60,755 nucleotides of DNA from an uncultured Clostridia bacterium (GTDB lineage Bacteria > Bacillota > Clostridia > Oscillospirales > Ruminococcaceae): contig CALXAM010000029.1 of the NCBI GenBank assembly GCA_944386285.1, forward strand, positions 1 through 60,755. Reading direction: 5' to 3'. The position numbers were made by a program, and so were the translations under genes. Shown in pieces: positions 17,337 through 25,122 of this stretch (the first letter of the stretch is position 1; each line of letters begins with the position of its first letter). The notes under the pieces are model-generated. The model saw only the letters and a list, made by a program, of their open reading frames with translations. It had not been told where the DNA came from and did not search any database.

Positions 17337-18806
17337 TTATTCTTCGATCAATTCTTTCAGGATGATATACGCAATGTAAGCAAGACTTCTCGCTTCTACG
17401 TAGTCGCGGGTCAAATGATATCCCGGACGATCAAGTTCGTTTTTGATCTCCTCAACCCGTTTTACACCTTCTTTTGCCGCCGCAAAGTCGGGTGCAACAA
17501 AGTAAGCATGCTGCATGATGGCGCGGATCTCTGTGCGGAATCCATGCGGAAGCTCTCGCTCAGCTACAACCGGTTCAAATTCAAAATCATCAAATTGTGC
17601 TGGTGTATTGAGCGATTGTTCGTTAATAACCGCTGCTGCACGACGGGAGAATACGACGGCTTCAAGCAAGGAGTTACTTGCCAGTCTGTTTGCACCGTGC
17701 ACGCCGGTATGCGAGCATTCACCGCACGCAAACAGTCCCGGAATGGACGTCTGCGAATCAGAATCGACCTGAATGCCACCCATTAGATAGTGCTGACATG
17801 GGAACACCGGAATCCGGTCGGTCGTCATGTCAATGCCCTCTTTTTTCAGGTTTTCATAGATAAGCGGGAAACGATTCCGAATAAAATCAGGATCTTTATA
17901 TGTAATATCGAGATAGAAGTGGTCAGAGCCGGTGCGTTTTGCCTCTTCCATAATCGAACGCGACACGACATCACGCGGCGCAAGCTCCAAGCGCTCGTCA
18001 TACTCATGCATGAAGCGATTGCCGTGGCAGTTTAACAGGTAAGCGCCCTCTCCACGCACACTCTCCGAAATCAAAAAGCTCTCACGCGTTTTTCGATTTG
18101 CAAATGCCGTCGGATGGAACTGCACAAAGTGCAGATTTTTGATCGGCACACCCATACGGTATGCAAGTGTAATGCCGTCGCCCGTTGCGATTGCGGAGTT
18201 TGTTGTGTATTCATACACACGACCAATGCCGCCTGACGCAATGATGAAAAAGCGCGAATGCAGCGTCACCTGCTCACCCGAAAGAAGCAGTACAAGTGCA
18301 TGGAATGTATGCTCGGTTTTCTTTATCTCACACACCACCGCATCCGAAAGCAGTGTGATATTTTCCTGCTCGTGCACTTTTACGAGCAATGCATCCACAA
18401 TGGCTTTGCCGGTGCAGTCCTTATGATGGAGAATGCGCGGACGGGTGTGCCCGCCCTCCAGCGTGAGATTCGGCGTACCGTTCTCGTTTAAATCAAAGTC
18501 CACACCAAGCTTTGCAAGGTTCATGACATCCGACGGACCTTCCGTGGTCAGAATCTCCACTGCCTTACGGTCGTTACGGAATCCACCGGCAACGAGCGTA
18601 TCATTGATATGTTTTTGCACACTGTCATTTTTCGTGTCAGTCACTGCGGCAATGCCGCCTTGTGCCAAACTGGAATTGCTGAGCGTTTCACTCTGTTTAG
18701 TGAGCACAAGCACGCGCAGCCGCTTGTCGAGATTGAGCGCGCCATATAATCCGGCCGCACCGCCTCCCATAATAATCACGTCAAACTGTTTCTCCAAAAG
18801 ACCCAC
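17337..18806 (-). CDS. nadB: L-aspartate oxidase
   Basis: 489 residues, shorter than the roughly 530-540 of well-known NadB proteins because the C-terminal helical region is reduced. An FAD enzyme that makes iminoaspartate for quinolinate synthase. FAD motif VIIMGGGAAGLYGAL near the N-terminus, SLAQGGIAAV, GGHTRPRILHHKDCTGKAI, VQFHPTAF and GEXXXTGVHGANRLASNSLLE are all NadB/fumarate-reductase family blocks. The start is a GTG only two bases after GAGGAA; a TTG at 18797 is an alternative with better spacing. nadA, the partner gene, is absent here. Confidence 0.93.
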   Translation of the reverse strand: MGLLEKQFDVIIMGGGAAGLYGALNLDKRLRVLVLTKQSETLSNSSLAQGGIAAVTDTKNDSVQKHINDTLVAGGFRNDRKAVEILTTEGPSDVMNLAKLGVDFDLNENGTPNLTLEGGHTRPRILHHKDCTGKAIVDALLVKVHEQENITLLSDAVVCEIKKTEHTFHALVLLLSGEQVTLHSRFFIIASGGIGRVYEYTTNSAIATGDGITLAYRMGVPIKNLHFVQFHPTAFANRKTRESFLISESVRGEGAYLLNCHGNRFMHEYDERLELAPRDVVSRSIMEEAKRTGSDHFYLDITYKDPDFIRNRFPLIYENLKKEGIDMTTDRIPVFPCQHYLMGGIQVDSDSQTSIPGLFACGECSHTGVHGANRLASNSLLEAVVFSRRAAAVINEQSLNTPAQFDDFEFEPVVAERELPHGFRTEIRAIMQHAYFVAPDFAAAKEGVKRVEEIKNELDRPGYHLTRDYVEARSLAYIAYIILKELIEE

Positions 18807-18863
18807 TTCCTCATTGTTTCACGCAGGAAAAGATAAATACATCCGTGCAACCTATAAAAGGTC

Positions 18864-18880
18864 ATACTTATTTTAGTATA
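18864..18880 (-). promoter_or_regulatory. nadB -10 region with overlapping inverted repeat
   Basis: Reading the minus strand, TATACT (18875-18880) is a good -10 about 70 bases before nadB, but no clear -35 is seen. ATACT (18864-18868) and AGTAT (18875-18879) form a 5-bp inverted repeat over it, a possible repressor site. The classical NiaR operator sequence is not recognised. Confidence 0.4.
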
Positions 18881-18979
18881 ACATAGATTTAACAAAAAAG
18901 AAAGATGTTCTTTTCAGTTTTTACGCATGACGCTTTCTTTTTTTCTATATGTATTATGGTACCGGTATTGACATACTGC

Positions 18980-19108
18980 TTATAAACCGACATTTTCCCA
19001 CTTGATACCGATAAAAAAGAGCAGTGCGTGTTTGCCTTGTTTCATTTGCGCAATCAATCTGACTGCTTTCGACAGACCGTAATGGTTCTTTTTTGAAAAA
19101 GGCCCCAT
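18980..19108 (-). other. 42-codon ORF, possible small protein or dispersed repeat
   Basis: An open frame from ATG at 19108 to TAA at 18980 encodes 42 residues with protein-like composition: a basic first half (KKNHYGLSKAVRLIAQMKQG) and a hydrophobic stretch (HALLFFIGIKWENVG). No Shine-Dalgarno sequence precedes it. It could be a degraded gene end, a real microprotein, or a dispersed intergenic repeat that happens to stay open. I have only an unsupported impression of having seen similar peptides among clostridial hypothetical proteins. Confidence 0.3.
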
Positions 19109-19135
19109 TTCACGGCACTTTTGCGTTGTTTCGTG

Positions 19136-19164
19136 TTGCGAAAAAAGAGAAAACATGGTATGAT
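19136..19164 (+). promoter_or_regulatory. Promoter of the ddl operon
   Basis: TTGCGA (19136-19141), a 17-base spacer and TATGAT (19159-19164), 38 bases before ddl. Confidence 0.65.
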
Positions 19165-19202
19165 TAAGTTTGATTAAAATTTAGACAGGATGGCGTTTTG
19201 AT

Positions 19203-20258
19203 ATGACCAAAAAAATGAGTCTTGGACTGGTTTTCGGCGGTGCATCGAGCGAATATGAAGTTTCGCTGTTGTCCGTCACTTCCGTACTGAATCAAATTGA
19301 CCGCGAAAAATATGACATTCACCGCATCGGCATCACAAAAGAAGGCGCGATGTTTTACTATACCGGCGAAGACAGCCGCATTGCCGAAAATAAATGGCAA
19401 GGCGCAGACTGTGTTCCGTGCGTCATTAGCCCTGACCGCACACACCACGGTGTTCTGGTACTGGAGGAAACACCTCGTGTGATCCGTTTGGACTGCGTGT
19501 TCCCTGTTCTGCATGGCAAAAACGGCGAGGACGGCACCATTCAGGGACTTCTTACAATGGCAGGCATTCCGTTTGTCGGCTGCTGCACACTCGCAAGTGC
19601 CGCATGCATGGATAAAGTCACCACACACACCATGCTCGACAAAGCCGGTGTACTGGGTGCAAAATGGCGCTCGGTCACACAGCACGAATACACTCGTGAT
19701 AACGACGCATTCTTGGACGAAGTCGAGCATGCGCTCGGCTATCCGTGCTTTGTAAAACCGGCAAACGCAGGCTCGTCTGTCGGCATCACAAAAGCGCATA
19801 ACCGCGCCGAGCTCACTGACGCAATGACACTTGCACTGTCGCATGACAGCAAAGTGATTGTTGAAGAAATGATCACCGGTCTTGAAGTTGAATGTGCTGT
19901 GCTTGGAAACGAAGAACCAATCGCATCGTGTGTGGGTGAAATTGCACCGTCGAATGAGTTTTACGACTATAACGCAAAATACTTAGACGGCAAAAGTGTG
20001 ACCTACATCCCCGCTCGCATCGGCGAAAAGGAATCGGAAGAAATCCGCCGCATTGCCGCACATGCATACACCATCATGGGCTGCCGCGGTTTTTCACGCG
20101 TTGACTTCTTCCTATGCGAAAACGGCGAGATTCTCTTAAATGAGATCAACACCATCCCGGGATTTACAAGCATCAGCATGTATCCGCAGCTGTTTATTGA
20201 AAGCGGTATCCCCTACAGCGAGCTGATCGATCGTCTGATCGGCTATGCAATGGAATAA
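19203..20258 (+). CDS. ddl: D-alanine--D-alanine ligase
   Basis: 351 residues, cytoplasmic ATP-grasp enzyme that makes D-Ala-D-Ala for peptidoglycan. Visible: N-terminal FGGASSEYEVSLLS, VFPVLHGKNGEDGTIQG, the lid and ATP-binding CFVKPANAGSSVGITKA, EEMITGLEVECAVLG, and the metal-binding FSRVDFFL...LLNEINTIPGFT. Family knowledge links a tyrosine in the omega loop to D-Ala specificity; that loop here reads YNAKYLDGKSVTYIPA, consistent with an ordinary Ddl. The ribosome binding site is weak (AGGA, 12 bases upstream). First gene of a six-gene operon with 12-20-base gaps. Confidence 0.94.
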   Translation: MTKKMSLGLVFGGASSEYEVSLLSVTSVLNQIDREKYDIHRIGITKEGAMFYYTGEDSRIAENKWQGADCVPCVISPDRTHHGVLVLEETPRVIRLDCVFPVLHGKNGEDGTIQGLLTMAGIPFVGCCTLASAACMDKVTTHTMLDKAGVLGAKWRSVTQHEYTRDNDAFLDEVEHALGYPCFVKPANAGSSVGITKAHNRAELTDAMTLALSHDSKVIVEEMITGLEVECAVLGNEEPIASCVGEIAPSNEFYDYNAKYLDGKSVTYIPARIGEKESEEIRRIAAHAYTIMGCRGFSRVDFFLCENGEILLNEINTIPGFTSISMYPQLFIESGIPYSELIDRLIGYAME

Positions 20259-20273
20259 AAAGGAGCGAACGGA

Positions 20274-21092
20274 ATGAATGACAGCCGCCCCATCGGCGTG
20301 TTTGACTCAGGGTTAGGCGGACTCACTGCCGTACGCGCACTGCAAACCCTGCTGCCAAACGAACACATCGTCTATTTCGGCGACACCGGCCGCGTTCCTT
20401 ACGGTACACGAAGCCGTGAAACCGTCCGCAAATATGCAAGACAGGATATGCGGTTTTTGCTCTCGCACGAGGTTAAAATGGTGATTGCCGCCTGCAACAC
20501 GGTGAGCGCAAGCGTATCGGACGACGATCTTTCCCTGCTCCACGTACCGTTTATCGAAGTGCTCACACCGGCGGCGCGCCGTGCGGTATCCTGCACCAAA
20601 AATAAAAAAGTAGCACTCATCGGCACACCGGCGACCGTCAAAAGCGGCGCATACGAGCGCGCAATTCATGCGCTTGATCCTGACATCACGCTCACACCAG
20701 CCGCGTGTCCGCTGTTTGTACCGCTTGTCGAAAATGGATTCACCGCGGACGATGATCCTGTCACGACGCTTGTGGCACAAAAATATTTGGCACCTGTGAT
20801 TGAAAGCGGTGCAGATACGCTGATTTTAGGATGCACCCACTACCCGATTTTAAAAGGAGTGATCCGCCGTGTGCTCGGCGATTCGGTGACGCTCATCGAC
20901 TCAGGAAAAGAGGCCGCCAAACAGGCAAAGAACTGTTTGATTCAAAACGGTCTGCTTGCGGCCGATACGCAGACAGGTGAAACGCAGTATTATGTGAGCG
21001 ACAGCGCAGAGAGCTTTGCCGCACTGGCGGAACCGATCATCGGCGAATCAGTTGCAGACTACGCTACCCAGATCGACATTGACACTTATTAA
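20274..21092 (+). CDS. murI: Glutamate racemase
   Basis: 272 residues, the usual size. Makes D-glutamate for peptidoglycan. The two catalytic cysteines are C74 (AACNTVSAS) and C187 (LGCTHYPIL); the N-terminal GVFDSGLGGLTAVRAL and VYFGDTGRVPYGTRS motifs complete the signature. AAAAGGAG precedes the ATG. It lies 15 bases after ddl, so two enzymes making D-amino-acid precursors are coupled in one transcript. Confidence 0.96.
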   Translation: MNDSRPIGVFDSGLGGLTAVRALQTLLPNEHIVYFGDTGRVPYGTRSRETVRKYARQDMRFLLSHEVKMVIAACNTVSASVSDDDLSLLHVPFIEVLTPAARRAVSCTKNKKVALIGTPATVKSGAYERAIHALDPDITLTPAACPLFVPLVENGFTADDDPVTTLVAQKYLAPVIESGADTLILGCTHYPILKGVIRRVLGDSVTLIDSGKEAAKQAKNCLIQNGLLAADTQTGETQYYVSDSAESFAALAEPIIGESVADYATQIDIDTY

Positions 21093-21112
21093 AAAACGAA
21101 AAGGACGTATTC

Positions 21113-21532
21113 ATGAAAAAAGAGGTATTCATCAGTATTCGCGGTATCCAGCACATCGGTGAAGAGGAAGACGTCACCGAGCTGTTTACACAGGGTACTT
21201 TTTACCATAAAAACGACAGTTTCTATATCGCCTATGATGAAAGCGAAACGACCGGCTTTGCAGGAAGCCGCACGACGCTAAAAATTGATCCGAAAGGCCG
21301 CATTACACTGTTTCGAAACGGTGCGGTACGTTCGCATCTCATTATTGTACCGGGCGAACGCAACATCGGCCACTATGGCATGGCAGAAGGCGATCTGATG
21401 ATCGGCGTCAACGCCAAATCGGTCGATTCCACGCTGACGGAACATGGCGGCGATCTACATTTTTCATATAGTTTAGACGTCAATTCCTCGCTGTTAAGCG
21501 AAAACGAAGTATTTATCAATATCAAGGAATAA
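21113..21532 (+). CDS. DUF1934 family protein (YwiB-like, calycin fold)
   Basis: 139 residues. Small cytoplasmic beta-barrel protein of the DUF1934/YwiB group, known from Firmicutes next to argS; its function is not established. The sequence starts VFISIRGIQHIGEEEDVTELFTQG-like (a beta-rich N-terminus) and ends with HFSYSLDVNSSLLSENEVFI, both typical of the family. The position right before argS (13 bases) is the same as for ywiB in Bacillus, which supports the assignment. Confidence 0.85.
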   Translation: MKKEVFISIRGIQHIGEEEDVTELFTQGTFYHKNDSFYIAYDESETTGFAGSRTTLKIDPKGRITLFRNGAVRSHLIIVPGERNIGHYGMAEGDLMIGVNAKSVDSTLTEHGGDLHFSYSLDVNSSLLSENEVFINIKE

Positions 21533-21545
21533 TCAGGAGGACTTT

Positions 21546-23240
21546 ATGAACAACCCTATTGCACAGGCAAAAGCACAAATCCGCGAACTGCTCTTAGGCG
21601 CACTCGGCCGCTTGACCGCTGCCGGGACACTTGAGGCGGTTCCTGTTCCGGACTTCACCGTTGAAATCCCGGCTGACCCGAAAAACGGCGATTTTGCCGC
21701 AAATCTCGCAATGGTTTCGGCAAAAGCATTCCACATGGCGCCGCGCAAAATCGCAGAAGCGATTGCCTCGGAAATGAACATGACCGGCACCATGTTTGAG
21801 CGTATGGAGATTGCAGGCCCGGGCTTTTTAAACTTCTATTTAAACGATAGCTTCTATGCAGACGTTCTGCGCGAAATCGAATCCGCTGGCAAAGACTATG
21901 GTCGTACCGATTTCGGTAAGAAAAAACGCGTCATGGTCGAATTTGTATCGGCAAACCCGACCGGTCCGATGCACATCGGCAACGCACGCGGCGGTGCAAT
22001 CGGCGACAGCTTAGCTTCCGTGCTCGACTGGGCAGGTTATGACGTCACCAGAGAATTTTATGTAAATGACGCCGGCAACCAGATCAACAAATTCGGTCTG
22101 TCGCTCTCCGTGCGCTATCAGCAAGTGTTCAAAGGCGAAGATGCAGTGGAACTTCCGGCAGACGCATATCAGGGCAAAGATATTTTGGAACACGCGAAGA
22201 AATTCGCAGAGATCTACGGCGACAAATACCTTGACTGCGACGAGGAAACCCGCCGTGCCGCACTTGTAAACTACGCGCTTCCGCTCAACATTCAAGCACT
22301 CAAAAATGACCTTGCAAAATATCGCATTTTCTATGACGTATGGTTCTTAGAAAGCACCCTGCACGAATCGGGTGAAGTTATGAAAGCAGTTGAGCGTCTG
22401 ACTGAAAACGGCTATACGTACGAAAAAGACGGCACCATTTTCTACAAAGCAACCGCATTCGGCGCAGAAAAAGACGATGTACTCGTCCGTGCAAACGGTG
22501 TACCGACTTATTTTGCGGCTGATATCGCATATCACTACAACAAATTTGCTGTCCGCGGCTTTGATAAAGTCATTAACATCTGGGGTGCTGACCACCACGG
22601 CCACGTTGCTCGTTTGAAAGGCGCAATGGACGCCATCGGATTAGACGGAAGCAAACTTGATATCGTGCTGATGCAACTTGTCAAGCTGATGCGCGACGGC
22701 CAGCCGGTCAAAGTCAGCAAGCGTACCGGTAAATCAATCACCCTCGTTGACCTGCTCGAAGAAGTGCCGATCGATGCAGCACGTTTCTTCTTCAACCTGC
22801 GTGAAGCAAATTCGCAGATGGACTTTGATCTCGATCTCGCAGTGGAAGAAAGCTCGAAAAACCCGGTTTACTATGTCCAGTACGCGCACGCTCGCATTTG
22901 CAGCATTCTGCGTACACTCGAAAGTGAATCGATCACACCGAAAGCAATGTGCGAAAATGATCTTTCTGTACTTTCGACCGACGAGGAAAAAATGCTTATC
23001 CGTTTCCTCGCACAACTGCCGCAGGAGATCATCGACGCTGCAAACGACTATGATCCGGCACGCATCACCCGTTATGCAATCGATCTGGCAACACTGTTCC
23101 ACAAATTCTACAATGCGTGCCGCGTGAAATGCGGCGACGACTGCACCATGCACGCACGTTTGGCGCTCTGTGTAGCAGTCAAAACCGTCCTCGGCAACGT
23201 GCTCTCTCTGTTAAAGATTGATGCACCGGAGTCGATGTAA
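21546..23240 (+). CDS. argS: Arginyl-tRNA synthetase
   Basis: 564 residues, class I synthetase. The class I HIGH motif appears as HIGN within VSANPTGPMHIGNARGG; the KMSK role is taken by KVSKRTGKS. The N-terminal Add-1 domain (tRNA elbow contact) covers about 1-90, and the C-terminal DALR anticodon domain begins near residue 440 (VYYVQYAHARICSILR). AGGAGG precedes the ATG. No T-box was seen in front of it, which agrees with its place inside an operon. Confidence 0.97.
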   Translation: MNNPIAQAKAQIRELLLGALGRLTAAGTLEAVPVPDFTVEIPADPKNGDFAANLAMVSAKAFHMAPRKIAEAIASEMNMTGTMFERMEIAGPGFLNFYLNDSFYADVLREIESAGKDYGRTDFGKKKRVMVEFVSANPTGPMHIGNARGGAIGDSLASVLDWAGYDVTREFYVNDAGNQINKFGLSLSVRYQQVFKGEDAVELPADAYQGKDILEHAKKFAEIYGDKYLDCDEETRRAALVNYALPLNIQALKNDLAKYRIFYDVWFLESTLHESGEVMKAVERLTENGYTYEKDGTIFYKATAFGAEKDDVLVRANGVPTYFAADIAYHYNKFAVRGFDKVINIWGADHHGHVARLKGAMDAIGLDGSKLDIVLMQLVKLMRDGQPVKVSKRTGKSITLVDLLEEVPIDAARFFFNLREANSQMDFDLDLAVEESSKNPVYYVQYAHARICSILRTLESESITPKAMCENDLSVLSTDEEKMLIRFLAQLPQEIIDAANDYDPARITRYAIDLATLFHKFYNACRVKCGDDCTMHARLALCVAVKTVLGNVLSLLKIDAPESM

Positions 23241-23258
23241 TCAGAGAAAGGATGTATC

Positions 23259-24506
23259 ATGCAAGACGATATTCCCCGACCGTATACGATTTTAGACGGC
23301 GCAACAGCGACCAATCTGTTTGCCGCCGGAATGCCGCGCGAAGGTGTACTTTATGAAGACTGGATTCTCTCTCACAAGGAGGTTCTGCTCTCCCTGCAAA
23401 CCGCTTTTGTAGAAGCCGGCGCTTCTGTTCTGTACACCCCGACACTCACGGCAAACGAAGCGTCGCTGATGAGCCGCGGTGTCGAAGAGCCGGATGTGGA
23501 CAACATCAACAAAGCACTTGCCGCGCTGACCATCACTGCATCATCAGGCAAAGCAAAAGTTGCAGGCTGTTTGGGCCCAACAGGACTTATACTTTCGCCT
23601 GCCGGTGAAACCGAGTTTGACGAATTGTGCCAGATCTACGCCGAACAAGCAGGCGCACTCGACGAAGCCGGTGTCGATCTGTTTGTGATTGAAACGATGG
23701 TATCTGTTCCGGAGGCGCGTGCCGCTGTGCTCGCCTGCCGAAAATACAAGAAGCCGGTCATGGTAAGTATGGCACTAAACGATGACGGCGAACTGATTTC
23801 CGGCGGTGATCCGCTTGCATGTCTGATTTCGATGCAGGCACTCGGTGTAGACGCATTTGGTTTTAACTGCGGCAAAAGTCCGTCGGTTATGGAGGAAGCA
23901 CTGCGCGCCATCGCTCCGTATGCTTCTGTACCGCTTTTCGCAAAGCCAAGTGCAGGCAATCCGAATCCGATATTGCCCGATCAATATGAGATTTCGCCCA
24001 TCATGCTCGCAAAAGCGTGTGAAAAGCTCATGGATGCAGGTGCATCATTTGTGGGCGGCTGCTGTGGTACAACACCCGAACACATCCGTGCCATTGCCGA
24101 AATGACAAAGACATATCTAAAAAAGCCGCTCCCCCGTCTCACCACTGAGCAGGAAAATGACATCTGGCTTACAAATGATCGTGCGTTGTTTGCACTCGAT
24201 GAAGAACGTATTGAATTCACCGCACCGATCGACTGCGGATACGATATGTCAGACGACTTTCTGGCAGCAGAAGACGACAGCTATGATGTCATGCTGATTC
24301 GTGTGGAAACGCCCGATGATGCGCTTGATTTTGCGCACAACGCGCCATTTGCCGCACTGCCGGTCTGTTTTCAGTCGGACGATCCAGAGGCATTGAGCCG
24401 CGCATTGTTTTTATATAACGGCCGTGCGATGGTCGATTCCAACTGCGAACTGGAAGATGCGCAGCTGCAAAAAATTGCCGCACGTTACGGTGCATTTGTC
24501 TACTAA
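23259..24506 (+). CDS. Homocysteine S-methyltransferase family protein with C-terminal extension
   Basis: 415 residues. Residues 1-285 are a homocysteine-binding TIM barrel as in MmuM, BHMT and the MetH N-terminus; the zinc ligands are C204 (FNCGKS) and C268-C269 (VGGCCGTTP). It should methylate homocysteine from a small donor such as S-methylmethionine, or act with a separate methyl-carrying protein. Residues 290-415 form an extension I do not recognise; it is not a pterin-binding or B12 domain. Co-transcribed with argS and a DUF2284 gene. The methyl donor is unknown. Confidence 0.85.
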   Translation: MQDDIPRPYTILDGATATNLFAAGMPREGVLYEDWILSHKEVLLSLQTAFVEAGASVLYTPTLTANEASLMSRGVEEPDVDNINKALAALTITASSGKAKVAGCLGPTGLILSPAGETEFDELCQIYAEQAGALDEAGVDLFVIETMVSVPEARAAVLACRKYKKPVMVSMALNDDGELISGGDPLACLISMQALGVDAFGFNCGKSPSVMEEALRAIAPYASVPLFAKPSAGNPNPILPDQYEISPIMLAKACEKLMDAGASFVGGCCGTTPEHIRAIAEMTKTYLKKPLPRLTTEQENDIWLTNDRALFALDEERIEFTAPIDCGYDMSDDFLAAEDDSYDVMLIRVETPDDALDFAHNAPFAALPVCFQSDDPEALSRALFLYNGRAMVDSNCELEDAQLQKIAARYGAFVY

Positions 24507-24518
24507 ACAGGGAGCATT

Positions 24519-25058
24519 ATGGATATTCTTTCGTTTCTTTCCCCCAAATTTCTGCATAAAATTGGTATCTGGCAGTACGGTGTCATTCCCACAAGCCAAA
24601 TTCCTTTTGAACCGTCTGTGCGGCAGCTCTGCGAACAAAACAGCTGCAGATGTTACGGTACCACTTGGGCGTGCCCACCTGCTGTTCTTAGCGTGGACCA
24701 CTGTCAGGCACAGTGTTTTTCCTATGACAAAGTGCTCGTATTCAGTGCAAAATATCCGCTTGAAGATTCCTTTGATTTTGAAGGAAAGCATGCAGGCATG
24801 CTTTCATTTAAAGAAACGTGCGATCGGTTGGATGAGGCAGTGCGGTCTCATCTTACGCGATTTCTGCTCCTTTCAAACGAGTCATGTTTCCGCTGCACCA
24901 AATGCACTTACCCAGATGCGCCATGCCGGTTCCCTGCGCTTTTGCATCCCGCAATCGAAGGATATGGTATTTTCGTTCAGGAACTTGCACATCGCGCTAA
25001 AATCAATTATATAAACGGCGCAAACACGGTATCTTTTTTTGGAGCACTGCTGTTTTAA
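24519..25058 (+). CDS. DUF2284 cysteine-rich metal-binding protein
   Basis: 179 residues, cytoplasmic. Two cysteine clusters, C38/C43/C45/C52 (with C62 and C66) and C123/C126/C129/C136 (CFRCTKCTYPDAPC), indicate metal or iron-sulfur binding. This matches the DUF2284 family, whose role is not established. It is the last gene of the ddl operon, 12 bases after the homocysteine methyltransferase; DUF2284 proteins are sometimes near corrinoid or methyl-transfer genes (general knowledge, not verified here), so a link to methyl transfer is possible. Confidence 0.82.
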   Translation: MDILSFLSPKFLHKIGIWQYGVIPTSQIPFEPSVRQLCEQNSCRCYGTTWACPPAVLSVDHCQAQCFSYDKVLVFSAKYPLEDSFDFEGKHAGMLSFKETCDRLDEAVRSHLTRFLLLSNESCFRCTKCTYPDAPCRFPALLHPAIEGYGIFVQELAHRAKINYINGANTVSFFGALLF

Positions 25059-25080
25059 TCGTTTTCGCAAATACTATGCT

Positions 25081-25122
25081 ATGAAAACAGCCTTGGATGA
25101 TATCATCCAAGGCTGTTTTCAT
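25081..25122. terminator. Perfect 42-bp palindrome acting as bidirectional terminator
   Basis: Bases 25081-25101 are the exact reverse complement of 25102-25122. The stem includes AAAA and TTTT runs at its ends, so it can end both the DUF2284 transcript and the MATE transcript. It directly touches the MATE stop codon at 25123. Confidence 0.88.

Larger units (their letters stand above)
18807..19202. other. 396-bp gap between nadB and ddl
   Basis: No conventional gene. It holds the nadB promoter region near 18875, a 42-codon ORF without a ribosome binding site (18980-19108, minus), an imperfect inverted repeat with CGGTAT/ATACCG arms near 18963-19010, and the ddl promoter at 19136-19164. Confidence 0.7.

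Noticed and set aside
18958..18966. T-box-like GGTACCG in the nadB-ddl gap
   Set aside because: No specifier hairpin, no antiterminator, and no tRNA-related gene directly downstream.
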